Assembly (NCBI GenBank): GCA_031279395.1
Contig: JAITIO010000032.1
Span: 1 to 17,638 of the forward strand
Direction: 5' to 3'
Source of the DNA: Puniceicoccales bacterium
GTDB lineage: Bacteria > Verrucomicrobiota > Verrucomicrobiia > Opitutales > JAIRKQ01
DNA length: 17,638 nt
Shown: one piece after another, positions 6,753 to 14,088 of the stretch
Numbering within the stretch: position 1 is the stretch's first letter
How the letters are laid out: the number at the start of each line of letters is the position of its first letter
The notes under the pieces: model-generated
Told to the model about the DNA's origin: nothing
Database searches by the model: none
Seen by the model: only the letters and a program-made list of their open reading frames with translations
Position numbers and translations under genes: made by a program

Positions 6753-7802
6753 ATGGCGTTTAATTTTAAAAGTAAAATAGTAAACTTTTTTACCAATTTC
6801 TTTGGGCTTTGGGCTCATGATATTGGGATTGATCTTGGTACGGCGAATACTTTAGTTTTTGTTCGTGACAAGGGAATCGTGTTGCGAGAGCCTAGTGTTG
6901 TCGCAATTTATGCAACTTCGCGGCGCGTACGTGCCGTTGGGTTAGAGGCACGAAGAATGTTAGGGCGTACACCGGGGAGCATCATAACATTACGCCCTAT
7001 GAAAGATGGAGTTATTGCCGATTTCGAGGTGACGGAGGCAATGCTGCGATATTTTATCAGCAAAGTGTCCAGTTCGGTGCGGTTGGTTCCCCCTCGGGTC
7101 ATCATTGCTGTCCCATCCGGCATAACGGAAGTAGAAAAGCGGGCTGTAAAAGAAGCGGCTATCCATGCGGGTGCCCGCGACGTATTACTAATTCAAGAGC
7201 CAATGGCAGCGGCGATAGGCGTTGGTTTGCCCATTGATGAACCAGCTGCCAACATGATAGTTGATATCGGCGGAGGAACAACGGAGATTGCTATTTTGTC
7301 ACTGAATGGGGTGGTTTTGGCACGTAGTATTCGCATTGGGGGTGATGAAATGGACCACAACATAATCGACTATGTCAAACGTGAATATAATTTAATGATT
7401 GGTGAACGTACCGCCGAGGACCTAAAGATGAAAATCGGTTCAGCCTCACCATTGGATGAGGAACTTTCGATGTCAATAAAAGGTCGAGACGCGGTCGTAG
7501 GGCTTCCGAAAACTATCACTATTAATTCCGGTGAAATTAGAATGGCACTAAAGGATGCGGTGGTGGCTATTGTTAATGCGGCCAAGGGTGTTTTGGAACA
7601 ATGTCCTCCGGAATTATCATCGGATTTGGTCGACCGCGGCATAGTGCTCGCAGGTGGAGGGGCAATGTTAAAAAATTTGGACATTTTGATGGCCGAGGAA
7701 ACAGGGCTTCCGGTCATAGTTGCCAGTGATCCTCTCAGTGCAGTTGCCAATGGTACGGGGACAGTTTTACAAGACTTATCAATTTGGTTTGACAATGAAT
7801 AG
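6753..7802 (+). CDS. mreB: Rod-shape-determining actin homologue MreB
   Basis: Actin-like ATPase that forms membrane-bound filaments and directs lateral peptidoglycan synthesis with MreC, MreD, RodA and PBP2. The five actin-fold nucleotide motifs are visible: phosphate-1 DIGIDLGTANT (23-33), connect-1 region RPMKDGVIADFEVTE (81-95), VPSGITEVEKRA, phosphate-2 IVDIGGGTTEIA (169-180), and the adenosine motif GIVLAGGGAMLKNL near 290. At 349 residues it is full length. The first 20 residues (FNFKSKIVNFFTNFFGLW) look like a short amphipathic membrane-binding helix. mreC, which usually follows, is absent; a cell-wall hydrolase follows 25 bases downstream instead. The gene appears intact, implying a rod or elongating cell form. 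Confidence 0.97.
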   Translation: MAFNFKSKIVNFFTNFFGLWAHDIGIDLGTANTLVFVRDKGIVLREPSVVAIYATSRRVRAVGLEARRMLGRTPGSIITLRPMKDGVIADFEVTEAMLRYFISKVSSSVRLVPPRVIIAVPSGITEVEKRAVKEAAIHAGARDVLLIQEPMAAAIGVGLPIDEPAANMIVDIGGGTTEIAILSLNGVVLARSIRIGGDEMDHNIIDYVKREYNLMIGERTAEDLKMKIGSASPLDEELSMSIKGRDAVVGLPKTITINSGEIRMALKDAVVAIVNAAKGVLEQCPPELSSDLVDRGIVLAGGGAMLKNLDILMAEETGLPVIVASDPLSAVANGTGTVLQDLSIWFDNE

Positions 7803-7827
7803 TGTTTTCTGCAGGAAATAAGTCATT

Positions 7828-8406
7828 ATGACAATGAAAAAATCTTTGATATTTTTTATTCTTTTTGTGGTTGTCATATTAGTTTACGTACAGTGGGGCT
7901 TAGAAGATATTCCGGGAGAAGAAATGTATGGGATCATGGGGAAAAGCAAAGCCACCGCACAAATGATGTATAGGTATATACGGCATTATAATACACAGAT
8001 CAACTCTCTCAGATTGAGATATCTCATAGAGTGCTACCTATGGGAGTCTGCTTTCGAAGGCGTGAATGGTGATGTGGCATTTACTCAAATGTGCCATGAG
8101 ACTAATTTTTTAAAATTCGATGGGAATATTGATATCACTCAAAATAATTTCAATAGCTTGGGCACCATGGTATATGATATGTATTGGGCTTGCTTTTTTA
8201 CAATGAAAGAGGGAGTTCGTGCTCACGTACAACATTTAAAAGCCTACGGATCTAAAAAACCACTAAAAAATCCATGCGTTGATCCTCGGTTTGATGTTGT
8301 AAAAAAAGGAAGCGTAAAGCTGGTTCGCAATTTGAACAGCAAGTGGGAAGGTTTAGAGTATGGCAAAAGTATAGAGAAGAAAATTGATACGTTGCTAAGT
8401 ATGTAA
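7828..8406 (+). CDS. Membrane-anchored glucosaminidase-like wall hydrolase
   Basis: Probable peptidoglycan N-acetylglucosaminidase of the GH73-like (Mannosyl-glycoprotein endo-beta-N-acetylglucosaminidase) family. An N-terminal hydrophobic segment at about residues 6-23 preceded by lysines looks like an uncleaved membrane anchor, placing the rest in the periplasm. The catalytic-domain motif is FEGVNGDVAFTQMCHETNFL (residues 76-95), where Glu91 occupies the family's ET(N/G)-W/F-L position. QNNFNSLG, then GVRAHVQHLKAYGSKKPL and NPCVDPRF follow, all typical of this subfamily. The ATG at 7828 has GCAGGA upstream; a second ATG lies at 7834. The 25-base gap to mreB suggests co-transcription and a link between wall cleavage and MreB-guided elongation. 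The function call comes from motif memory only. Confidence 0.78.
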   Translation: MTMKKSLIFFILFVVVILVYVQWGLEDIPGEEMYGIMGKSKATAQMMYRYIRHYNTQINSLRLRYLIECYLWESAFEGVNGDVAFTQMCHETNFLKFDGNIDITQNNFNSLGTMVYDMYWACFFTMKEGVRAHVQHLKAYGSKKPLKNPCVDPRFDVVKKGSVKLVRNLNSKWEGLEYGKSIEKKIDTLLSM

Positions 8407-8740
8407 AATTTTATACTTTTCCCAGGAAAGTTCCTAAAATATCACCTTAATTCCACCATCTTTTTATTTTATACTGAGACAAATGTTTTTCCCATCTTGA
8501 AAAGATCTTTCAGTGGGTCAATTTATGTTACCTTACTTAGTAAAGTCGTATGAAAAGATAGCTAGCCAAGAGAAAATATACTACCCATCAGGTGTCATTT
8601 TTAAATACAATAATTATGGAATAAAAACAACCGGCTGAAAAATATCTCAGCCGGTCCTCCCCTAACTAAACCGCACTTCCTAACGGTTGTAGTAAATATA
8701 TGTATATAGTATAAAGCTTTTTGCAATCAAAAAATCATTT
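8407..8740. other. Convergent gap between hydrolase gene and nuoG
   Basis: An AT-rich interval of 334 bases with no supported gene. It holds the minus-strand terminator at 8621-8655 and a weaker stem AACCG/CGGTT around 8670-8690. A small palindrome, TTACTTAGTAA, lies near 8534. I see no convincing plus-strand terminator for the hydrolase gene. AGGAA/TTCCT just after its stop is too short to count. Confidence 0.5.
8621..8655 (-). terminator. Rho-independent terminator downstream of nuoG
   Basis: ACCGGCTGA (8630-8638) pairs perfectly with TCAGCCGGT (8647-8655) around an eight-base loop. Read on the minus strand it is followed by TGTTTTTAT, a good U-rich tail. It lies about 85 bases beyond the nuoG stop and points with nuoG. 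On the plus strand the following bases (cctcccc) are not U-rich, so it acts mainly in the minus direction. Confidence 0.82.
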
Positions 8741-10315
8741 TTAATAATTTTTTAACAAAATTCCGTTAGAATTTACATTAAAAAAGTCAATATCTGCCAA
8801 TAAATCTACAGAACGCGTCATGTCTTTCCAGACATCATCTAGCCATAGCAGTTCATTTTCCGAAACCTCTAGGTATACGTTCAATAGCAATGAAAATATG
8901 TACCATGCCGGAAAAATATTACCGTTTGGGGGATTTACAGCTTTGAAAAACTTTTGCAATCTCCAATCCCTATTGATAAAAGTTCCCGTATTTTCGAAAA
9001 CCGTTGTGACTGGAATGGTAACTGTTGCCCGTTTTGATGTTTTATTATTTTCAGTTCCTATGTAGAATATTTTCAGGTCATCCGGCAATGCATAGGGTAT
9101 GCCGTAGGAAAAAATTTCCTCATTGATTGACAAAATACTTTTACACTGCCTGTCCTGTATCTTTTTGTTCAATTCTTTCAAATCATCAACGATTTTTTCT
9201 TGGGTGATAATTTTATTCAAAATAGCTCCCTTAACGTTCGGCGTAGCATCATCGGATATTAAAAAACCATCGGGATCCCTTTTTTTGCGCAAAAAAAATA
9301 CGTTATGCACCATGGCATCCAACAGTTTTCGCAAAACGAATTGGTCCTCCAGGGACATATTTCCTGAACAAACAACGGTTAATTCATTTGTCAGGAAGGA
9401 CTCTACTATTTGTAGGAGTGCTGCTTCCAGATGTACCCGCTGCCCATCTTGCATTATTCTGGTCAGTCTCTTTCTGTTTTCGAAATATTTGTGTTCATTT
9501 CTTGCTGAATTCGTCATCCAAGTATCGTTTACGTATTTATTTTCGCGCGGTTTTATCCTAAAAATTTTATTGCCCTTATGGAGGACGTAAGTATTTATCC
9601 CTACGCTGCTCTCCGCAGAAATACTGGGGGTGCTTATCAATCCCCACTCGACTGGCTGGTAGAGGCAATTCCTATTCACGAATGCTCCTGCAGGGCATAG
9701 ATCAACAAGGTTCAAAGAATAATTGTTGTCCAGGGTTTTCCCCGGGTATAAATCTACCTCCCCATATCCATTTTCATTGCCTATGAAACCCAGCAATTCT
9801 TCATCGAGAATATCTCGACAAAATCTGATGCACCTTTGGCAATCTATACACTTTGTGGCATCGAAAAAGATATGCTGTCCGAACTCTTTGTACTTAATGT
9901 CTTGGAGTTGATCTTTTGCTATACGCGTAAATCCCGGAAATTTTGTTTGGAAAGCAAACTTGTGCAAAAAGCAGTACCCCACCTTGTTGCATTTTGAGCA
10001 ATCAAGGGGATGTCGCAGGAGATGCAGTCTAAGTAGCCTATTGCGTTTATCGATGACCTCTTCATATTCGGTGTCAATCTCCATGCCATCTTTGGCAGTC
10101 GCAGTGCACGCAAACACCACCGAAAATTTATCGGTTACTTTTCTTCTGGCACCGACCAGACATAACCCGCAGTGGCCTGTTTCTGTCAATGACCTATGAT
10201 AGCATGGGGCTGGCAAGGGAATGTCATGCCGTTGGATTATTTCAACTAACCTTTCTCCTTCCTGAGCCTTAACTCTTTTACCATTGAGAGTGATATTTAT
10301 CCTATTGTTATTCAC
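8741..10315 (-). CDS. nuoG: NADH-quinone oxidoreductase subunit G, short form
   Basis: Peripheral-arm subunit of respiratory complex I carrying iron-sulfur clusters from NuoE/NuoF towards the membrane arm. The N-terminal ferredoxin domain has Cys38, Cys49, Cys52 and Cys70 (2Fe-2S). The His(Cys)3 site is HPLDCSKCNKVGYC (His102, Cys106, Cys109, Cys115). The 4Fe-4S site is CIDCQRC (Cys156, Cys159, Cys162) with the later LCPAGA cysteine, Cys207. The rest is a shortened and diverged molybdopterin-oxidoreductase-like domain: 524 residues against roughly 700-900 in many species. No extra N7-type cysteine motif is visible. The start is a GTG at 10315 overlapping the end of a small upstream frame. No other nuo gene is in the window, and a terminator follows. 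Confidence 0.9.
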   Translation of the reverse strand: MNNNRINITLNGKRVKAQEGERLVEIIQRHDIPLPAPCYHRSLTETGHCGLCLVGARRKVTDKFSVVFACTATAKDGMEIDTEYEEVIDKRNRLLRLHLLRHPLDCSKCNKVGYCFLHKFAFQTKFPGFTRIAKDQLQDIKYKEFGQHIFFDATKCIDCQRCIRFCRDILDEELLGFIGNENGYGEVDLYPGKTLDNNYSLNLVDLCPAGAFVNRNCLYQPVEWGLISTPSISAESSVGINTYVLHKGNKIFRIKPRENKYVNDTWMTNSARNEHKYFENRKRLTRIMQDGQRVHLEAALLQIVESFLTNELTVVCSGNMSLEDQFVLRKLLDAMVHNVFFLRKKRDPDGFLISDDATPNVKGAILNKIITQEKIVDDLKELNKKIQDRQCKSILSINEEIFSYGIPYALPDDLKIFYIGTENNKTSKRATVTIPVTTVFENTGTFINRDWRLQKFFKAVNPPNGNIFPAWYIFSLLLNVYLEVSENELLWLDDVWKDMTRSVDLLADIDFFNVNSNGILLKNY

Positions 10316-10379
10316 CTGGTTTTAAAGAAAGTTTATCCCTATCGATGATTTTCTCAATACAATTTTGTAGTTGTGACAT
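10308..10379 (-). CDS. Small frame overlapping the nuoG start
   Basis: A minus-strand frame with ATG at 10379 encodes 23 residues (IEKIIDRDKLSLKPGE at its end). Its TAA at 10310-10308 lies inside the first codons of nuoG, overlapping it by eight bases. The frame stays open further upstream for another ten codons (KTLISGDVD) to a TGA. It may be a genuine short coupled peptide or the surviving C-terminus of the gene that once preceded nuoG, such as nuoE or nuoF. I cannot assign a family. The tight overlap is the main evidence. Confidence 0.4.
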   Translation of the reverse strand: MSQLQNCIEKIIDRDKLSLKPGE

Positions 10380-10553
10380 ATCGACGTCTCCGGAAATTAA
10401 TGTTTTTCAATTGACATTTTCAGCCAATTGATCTGAAACAAACGTAAATTACGGACGATAAAATAAAATTCAAAACATACTTGACTCAAAAAAATAAAGT
10501 AATACACAGTATTCCATCGATTAAAACGTATGCCGTTTCACGGAGAAGGATAA

Positions 10554-11015
10554 ATGTATTTTTCTTTTGCAAAATATGTGGGACAGTGTGTCTCATTGCC
10601 AGCCGGAGAACTTTTTGTTTCTAACAATATAATTAGTTTTCGTCCCAGGGGGGAGCAAACGATCTATGGATATAAGACCAATGGAAAAGGAAATATTACA
10701 GGACGTTTCTTAAACGAGCAATGGGTTTCCTGGAAAATCTGGAAAATAGAAATAGCAAGGCATGAAGGTCTTAGGAATTCAAATTTTGGGAGAAAACCAC
10801 TCCATGGGATGAAAGGTCTCGGCAGTCGAAATGTCTCTCGGTTTTTATGGGAGGGAAAACCTTCGACCCCACAAAAGGCAGAAGATCCTTCGACCCCACC
10901 GGCCGAAAAAACACAGAAGAAAAAAACACGGGGAAAAAGAACACGAGGGAAAAGGAAAGCCAAGTGGTTTCATCCAACATTTAGCATTTCCAACAAAGCT
11001 ATTTCGGAAGTATAA
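10554..11015 (+). CDS. Hypothetical protein with proline/lysine-rich basic tail
   Basis: Unrecognised protein of 153 residues. The ATG at 10554 has a good ribosome-binding site (GGAGAAGGA, 3 bases before it). Residues 1-100 are mixed, with several aromatics (WVSWKIWKIEI). From about residue 103 the protein becomes low-complexity: two nine-residue units PSTPQKAED and PSTPPAEKT encoded by a 27-base repeat, then KKKTRGKRTRGKRKAKW. Such a tail suggests binding to nucleic acid or another polyanion, but this is inference. There is no signal peptide. Its TAA overlaps the ATG of the next frame by one base (TAATG). A minus-strand frame covers part of the same DNA but has no start signal, so the plus strand is preferred. 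Confidence 0.6.
   Translation: MYFSFAKYVGQCVSLPAGELFVSNNIISFRPRGEQTIYGYKTNGKGNITGRFLNEQWVSWKIWKIEIARHEGLRNSNFGRKPLHGMKGLGSRNVSRFLWEGKPSTPQKAEDPSTPPAEKTQKKKTRGKRTRGKRKAKWFHPTFSISNKAISEV
10860..10899 (+). repeat. In-frame 13-bp direct repeat, 27-bp period
   Basis: CCTTCGACCCCAC occurs at 10860-10872 and 10887-10899. The 27-base spacing keeps frame and gives the repeated PSTP units in the tail of the hypothetical protein at 10554. The following purine-rich stretch encodes a related lysine/arginine repeat (TRGKR twice). Confidence 0.75.
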
Positions 11016-11173
11016 TGCCTTTATGGAAAGTTAAAAACATCCAAAGAGAAACACCAATCAGACATGTTGTAACATTTGTTTTCTCTGCAAATGCCCAGAA
11101 TATTTTCTTAGGGCGGCATTGTTTTCTTGTCAATATTAAAATTTTTACAATGGTGTTCGCAGGTTGTAGGTGA
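11015..11173 (+). CDS. Small hypothetical protein coupled to ispF
   Basis: A 52-residue frame fills exactly the gap between its neighbours. Its ATG shares one base with the stop of the gene before it (TAATG, 11013-11017). Its TGA (11171-11173) overlaps the GTG start of ispF in a GTGA arrangement. The sequence begins MPLWKVKNIQRETPIRHVV, continues with a hydrophobic FVFSANAQNIFLG and ends IFTMVFAGCR. It shows no known motif. It may be a real small protein or a leader whose translation controls ispF. The double overlap is the argument; codon content alone would not be enough. Confidence 0.45.
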   Translation: MPLWKVKNIQRETPIRHVVTFVFSANAQNIFLGRHCFLVNIKIFTMVFAGCR

Positions 11174-11682
11174 AAATAAAAGTTGGCATCGGATATGATA
11201 TACATCGATTGGTCACGGGACGTAAGCTGATCCTTGGAGGAGTGACGGTTGATTTCCACAAGGGCTTGTCGGGGCATTCCGATGCCGATGTGCTCATACA
11301 CGCGATGGCCGATGCTCTCTTGGGTGCACTGGGATTGCCCAACATTGGCCAAGTATTTCCTGACACGGAAGTATGGACCCAAAACCTGGATTCAAAAAAA
11401 ATTCTAAAATATGCCCGTGGTATGGTAAATAAAATGGGCTACAAAATCTCCAACGTTGACACTGTTATTATCGCCCAAGAACCTAAGCTATCCCCATACC
11501 TTGATAAAATTCGTGAATCCATTGCTTCAATGTTACTAGTCGACATGGAAGATATCGGGCTGAAAGCGACAACCCACGAAGGGCTCGGACCAATTGGATC
11601 CGGCGAAGCCATTGCTTCCATTGCCAATACAATTCTTATTTCCGATAAACAACCGAAGCCTCAGATTACCGAATTTTGGTAA
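11170..11682 (+). CDS. ispF: 2-C-methyl-D-erythritol 2,4-cyclodiphosphate synthase
   Basis: Fifth step of the MEP (non-mevalonate) pathway: cyclises CDP-methylerythritol 2-phosphate with loss of CMP, as a cytosolic trimer. The zinc ligands are visible as GYDIHRL (Asp10, His12) and His44 in the block GHSDADVLIHAMADALLGA (36-54). PNIGQVFPDTE, IIAQEPKL, and the substrate-binding KATTHEGLGPIGSGE near the C-terminus complete the family pattern. At 170 residues it is slightly longer than the usual 155-160. The start is GTG at 11170: the only upstream in-frame codon of note is a stop directly before it. A terminator stem overlaps its last codons. The enzyme provides precursors for UppS. Confidence 0.96.
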   Translation: MKIKVGIGYDIHRLVTGRKLILGGVTVDFHKGLSGHSDADVLIHAMADALLGALGLPNIGQVFPDTEVWTQNLDSKKILKYARGMVNKMGYKISNVDTVIIAQEPKLSPYLDKIRESIASMLLVDMEDIGLKATTHEGLGPIGSGEAIASIANTILISDKQPKPQITEFW

Positions 11683-11695
11683 TCTTATTTTTTTT
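11663..11695 (+). terminator. Terminator overlapping the ispF stop codon
   Basis: AGATTACC (11663-11670) pairs with GGTAATCT (11678-11685) around a seven-base loop and is followed by TA and eight Ts (11688-11695). The right arm contains the ispF stop codon TAA (11680-11682). The adk-like gene on the other strand ends two bases after the T-run. Confidence 0.88.
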
Positions 11696-11696
11696 G

Positions 11697-12509
11697 TTAT
11701 CGTTTTTTCCTTTGACCTGACAAAGTGTTGTTTATGCGACGTCTTACTTCTTCGAAAGTGCCTTCGGCATCGATGTCATAAATTACTACGTCATCCCGTA
11801 TAATCGCCATGCAAGCATTTATTGAATTTTCATAGATTTGATACCTTCGCGACGCTGCTTCAACGGATATGTCGGTTGGTCGGACTTCTATAACTTTTGA
11901 ATCCATTTCTTTCACTTTTTTATTCTGTTCAATGGCCATGGTTCCGCGCAATAGTTGCCTCTCTATGCTTGTTTGCCGTGTTACAGAAAATTTTACTATT
12001 TTAAAGTCCGTTGGCAGTCCATCGTGAATTTCATGTAGCTTGTGTAGTAAATATTTTAAAAAATATGCCTGAACGACGGTTCTTGGGAATCCGTCTATTA
12101 TAACACCTTTGTAATTTTCAACCTTCAATAACTCATTCATAACCTGTGAAATCACAATGTCATCGCCCACAAGCTGTCCTTGCGCCTTCAAGAATTCACA
12201 CTCCGGTGTGGTCAACAGGGAACTAACTTCGATGGGAGGGGTGGAAATTTCCAAAGCCCGCATAATGTTTAAGGCATTTGTCCCTTTTCCAGATCCTGGA
12301 GCTCCGCTGAGAAAAACTACCTGTTTGGGGAATTTCAAATTCCTTTCTCCAAACTTTTCGCAAAGTTCTTCCCATAAGTTATTGAATAAGGTCTTGGCCA
12401 TCAATTTGCTTTGTTTTACGTTTGCGTATTTTTTTTCTTTTTCCGCTAACACGCTTCCAACCATGAATATAACACCCCAAAGTACGAATATTTTTAGTAG
12501 GTTCTTCAA
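11697..12509 (-). CDS. Adenylate-kinase-family protein with Sec signal peptide
   Basis: Nucleoside monophosphate kinase fold, presumably moving phosphate between ATP and AMP or a related nucleotide. The P-loop is GAPGSGKGT (residues 69-77), the NMP-binding DGFPRT motif lies at 139-144, and arginines of the lid (RQLLRG) and core (RRYQIYE) follow. Unlike ordinary Adk (about 215 residues) it has 270, because of an N-terminal extension. That extension starts MKNLLKIF with a hydrophobic core, and ends VGSVLA before EKEKK, a good signal-peptidase-I site. Start TTG at 12509 has AGGAG eight bases upstream, which supports the extended form. An internal ATG (residue 37) without a ribosome-binding site would give a cytosolic form. 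It lies 77 bases behind glgC on the same strand. Substrate and true location are unproven. Confidence 0.85.
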   Translation of the reverse strand: MKNLLKIFVLWGVIFMVGSVLAEKEKKYANVKQSKLMAKTLFNNLWEELCEKFGERNLKFPKQVVFLSGAPGSGKGTNALNIMRALEISTPPIEVSSLLTTPECEFLKAQGQLVGDDIVISQVMNELLKVENYKGVIIDGFPRTVVQAYFLKYLLHKLHEIHDGLPTDFKIVKFSVTRQTSIERQLLRGTMAIEQNKKVKEMDSKVIEVRPTDISVEAASRRYQIYENSINACMAIIRDDVVIYDIDAEGTFEEVRRRINNTLSGQRKKR

Positions 12510-12586
12510 AAATCAAACTCCTGCGAAGAGTTTATGACATCTTTCCATTTAGTCCAGAAAATTTTCCTTATTATTTTTTTTCCTTA

Positions 12587-13867
12587 TTAAATTACAGTAT
12601 TGTTGGGAATTTCCGCATTGCGCGTAATGCAAAGAATCCCATCCTTGACACATATTCCATTATGTTCGTAACCATCTAGCTTGCCATAGGGTGTCAAGTA
12701 TACATTGTTCCCAATTCTAGCATTTTTATCGATGATGGTATTTTTTATTATTGAATTTTCCCCAATGCCAAGGGAAATAGGGGAGTCAGTCACTTGGTTC
12801 GTAGCCATGGGGTAGTCGAAATAATCCGCTCCAAACATTAGAACATTTTCGAGGTATGTTCCTTTTCTTATGACCGATCTAAGGCCAATGACACATCGAT
12901 TAAGAATGGCATCGGTTATAATACAACCATCGGATAGTAACGTCTTTTCTATTTGGCAGCTGTTGACCTTGCAAGCCGGAAGATAGCGTGCCCGCGTATA
13001 AATGGGGTTCTCAGCATCGAAAAAATCGAACTCCGGAACCACATCCGTAAGCATGAGGTTGGTTTCAAAAAAGGACCTGATGGTACCTATGTCTTCCCAA
13101 AAACCATCAAATACATAGCCATCCACATTATACCTATTGAGCATGCTAGGTAATATATCCTTTCCGAAATCTTCTTCATCTCCCAGAAGGACTTCCGTCA
13201 ATATTTTCGATGTGAAGGCATATATGCCCATGGAAGCGAGATAATAGTTCGTATTACTTTTATCCCTGAGGGTACTTCTAATATGTGTTGGCAATGTGCA
13301 ATGTTTCACCAATTCGGGATATTTGGGTTTTTCGACGAAACTTTTAATATTTAATGAATGATCAACCTCTACTATTCCAAACGACGAAATTTTGTGTTCT
13401 GGGATTGCTTTCGCCGCGATGGTTACGTCTGCTCGAGAGTCACAATGTTTTTCAATCAAATTTAGTAGATTCATTCGATACAATTGATCGCCGGAAAGAA
13501 TCAAAATAATATCATCGGGGTTGGTGTTGATGTATTTTAAATTTTTCCTCACGGCGTCGGCAGTCCCCATGTACCACTGTTCCCCTTTACTATTGGTCTG
13601 TTCAGCAGAAAAAATTTCAATGGTGCTATTCCCAAATGTATCAAATCTGTAGGTTGTTTCTATGTGCCTATGCAAAGATCGCGTGTTAAATTGCGTCAAA
13701 ATGTAAATTTTTGAAAGCCCAGAGTTTAGGCAATTACTTATGGGAATGTCTATCAATCTATATTTGCCAGCTAGCGGAACTGCTGGTTTACAACGTGTTT
13801 TGGTTAGCGGATATAGCCTATCCCCACGGCCTCCTCCCAATATCACGCAATAGACATTATGCCTCAT
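12587..13867 (-). CDS. glgC: Glucose-1-phosphate adenylyltransferase (ADP-glucose pyrophosphorylase)
   Basis: Makes ADP-glucose and pyrophosphate from ATP and glucose-1-phosphate, the committed step of bacterial glycogen synthesis, in the cytosol. The nucleotide-binding loop is ILGGGRGDRLYPLT near residues 9-22, followed by KPAVPLAGKYRLID. The motifs GTADAVRKN (101-109), SGDQLYRM with Asp127, FGIVEVD, FVEKP with Lys180 for glucose-1-phosphate, and YYLASMGIYAF follow. The C-terminal part shows left-handed beta-helix hexapeptides (IGENSIIKNTIIDKNARIG). GDQLYRM instead of GDHIY is the plant/cyanobacterial form. At 426 residues it is full length. No other glg gene is present. It is divergent from the antiporter gene and followed by the adk-like gene. 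Confidence 0.95.
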   Translation of the reverse strand: MRHNVYCVILGGGRGDRLYPLTKTRCKPAVPLAGKYRLIDIPISNCLNSGLSKIYILTQFNTRSLHRHIETTYRFDTFGNSTIEIFSAEQTNSKGEQWYMGTADAVRKNLKYINTNPDDIILILSGDQLYRMNLLNLIEKHCDSRADVTIAAKAIPEHKISSFGIVEVDHSLNIKSFVEKPKYPELVKHCTLPTHIRSTLRDKSNTNYYLASMGIYAFTSKILTEVLLGDEEDFGKDILPSMLNRYNVDGYVFDGFWEDIGTIRSFFETNLMLTDVVPEFDFFDAENPIYTRARYLPACKVNSCQIEKTLLSDGCIITDAILNRCVIGLRSVIRKGTYLENVLMFGADYFDYPMATNQVTDSPISLGIGENSIIKNTIIDKNARIGNNVYLTPYGKLDGYEHNGICVKDGILCITRNAEIPNNTVI

Positions 13868-14088
13868 CGAAGACTAATGGTGGATAATGTAAAAGAAAAG
13901 TCAATTCTAAGTAAAAAATTGTCGAAAAAATTTAGAAAATAAAAAAATCAAGAAAAATTATTTAATTTTACGTTAAATTGGTTGATTTTTTATCCTTGGA
14001 TTGGAATAAAAGAAAAAATTTAGTACTTGCTGGTAAAAAAATTGCACTCGAGACATATAATATCAGACTGCTCTACATCTTCGTTGTT
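13868..14088. other. Divergent AT-rich region between glgC and the antiporter
   Basis: Strongly AT-rich DNA that should contain the promoters of both divergent genes. I see no -35/-10 pair good enough to mark. The antiporter frame is open back to a TTG at 13978, which would add 37 residues without homology to the family. I treat this stretch as leader. Confidence 0.45.

Noticed and set aside
10664..10963. Minus-strand frame opposite the basic-tailed gene
   Set aside because: Its FPRV/FFF-rich translation is the shadow of the lysine-rich repeat, and it lacks a start signal.
13978..14088. TTG start giving the antiporter 37 more residues
   Set aside because: The added residues do not look like the family's N-terminus and no ribosome-binding site precedes the TTG; the ATG at 14089 fits.
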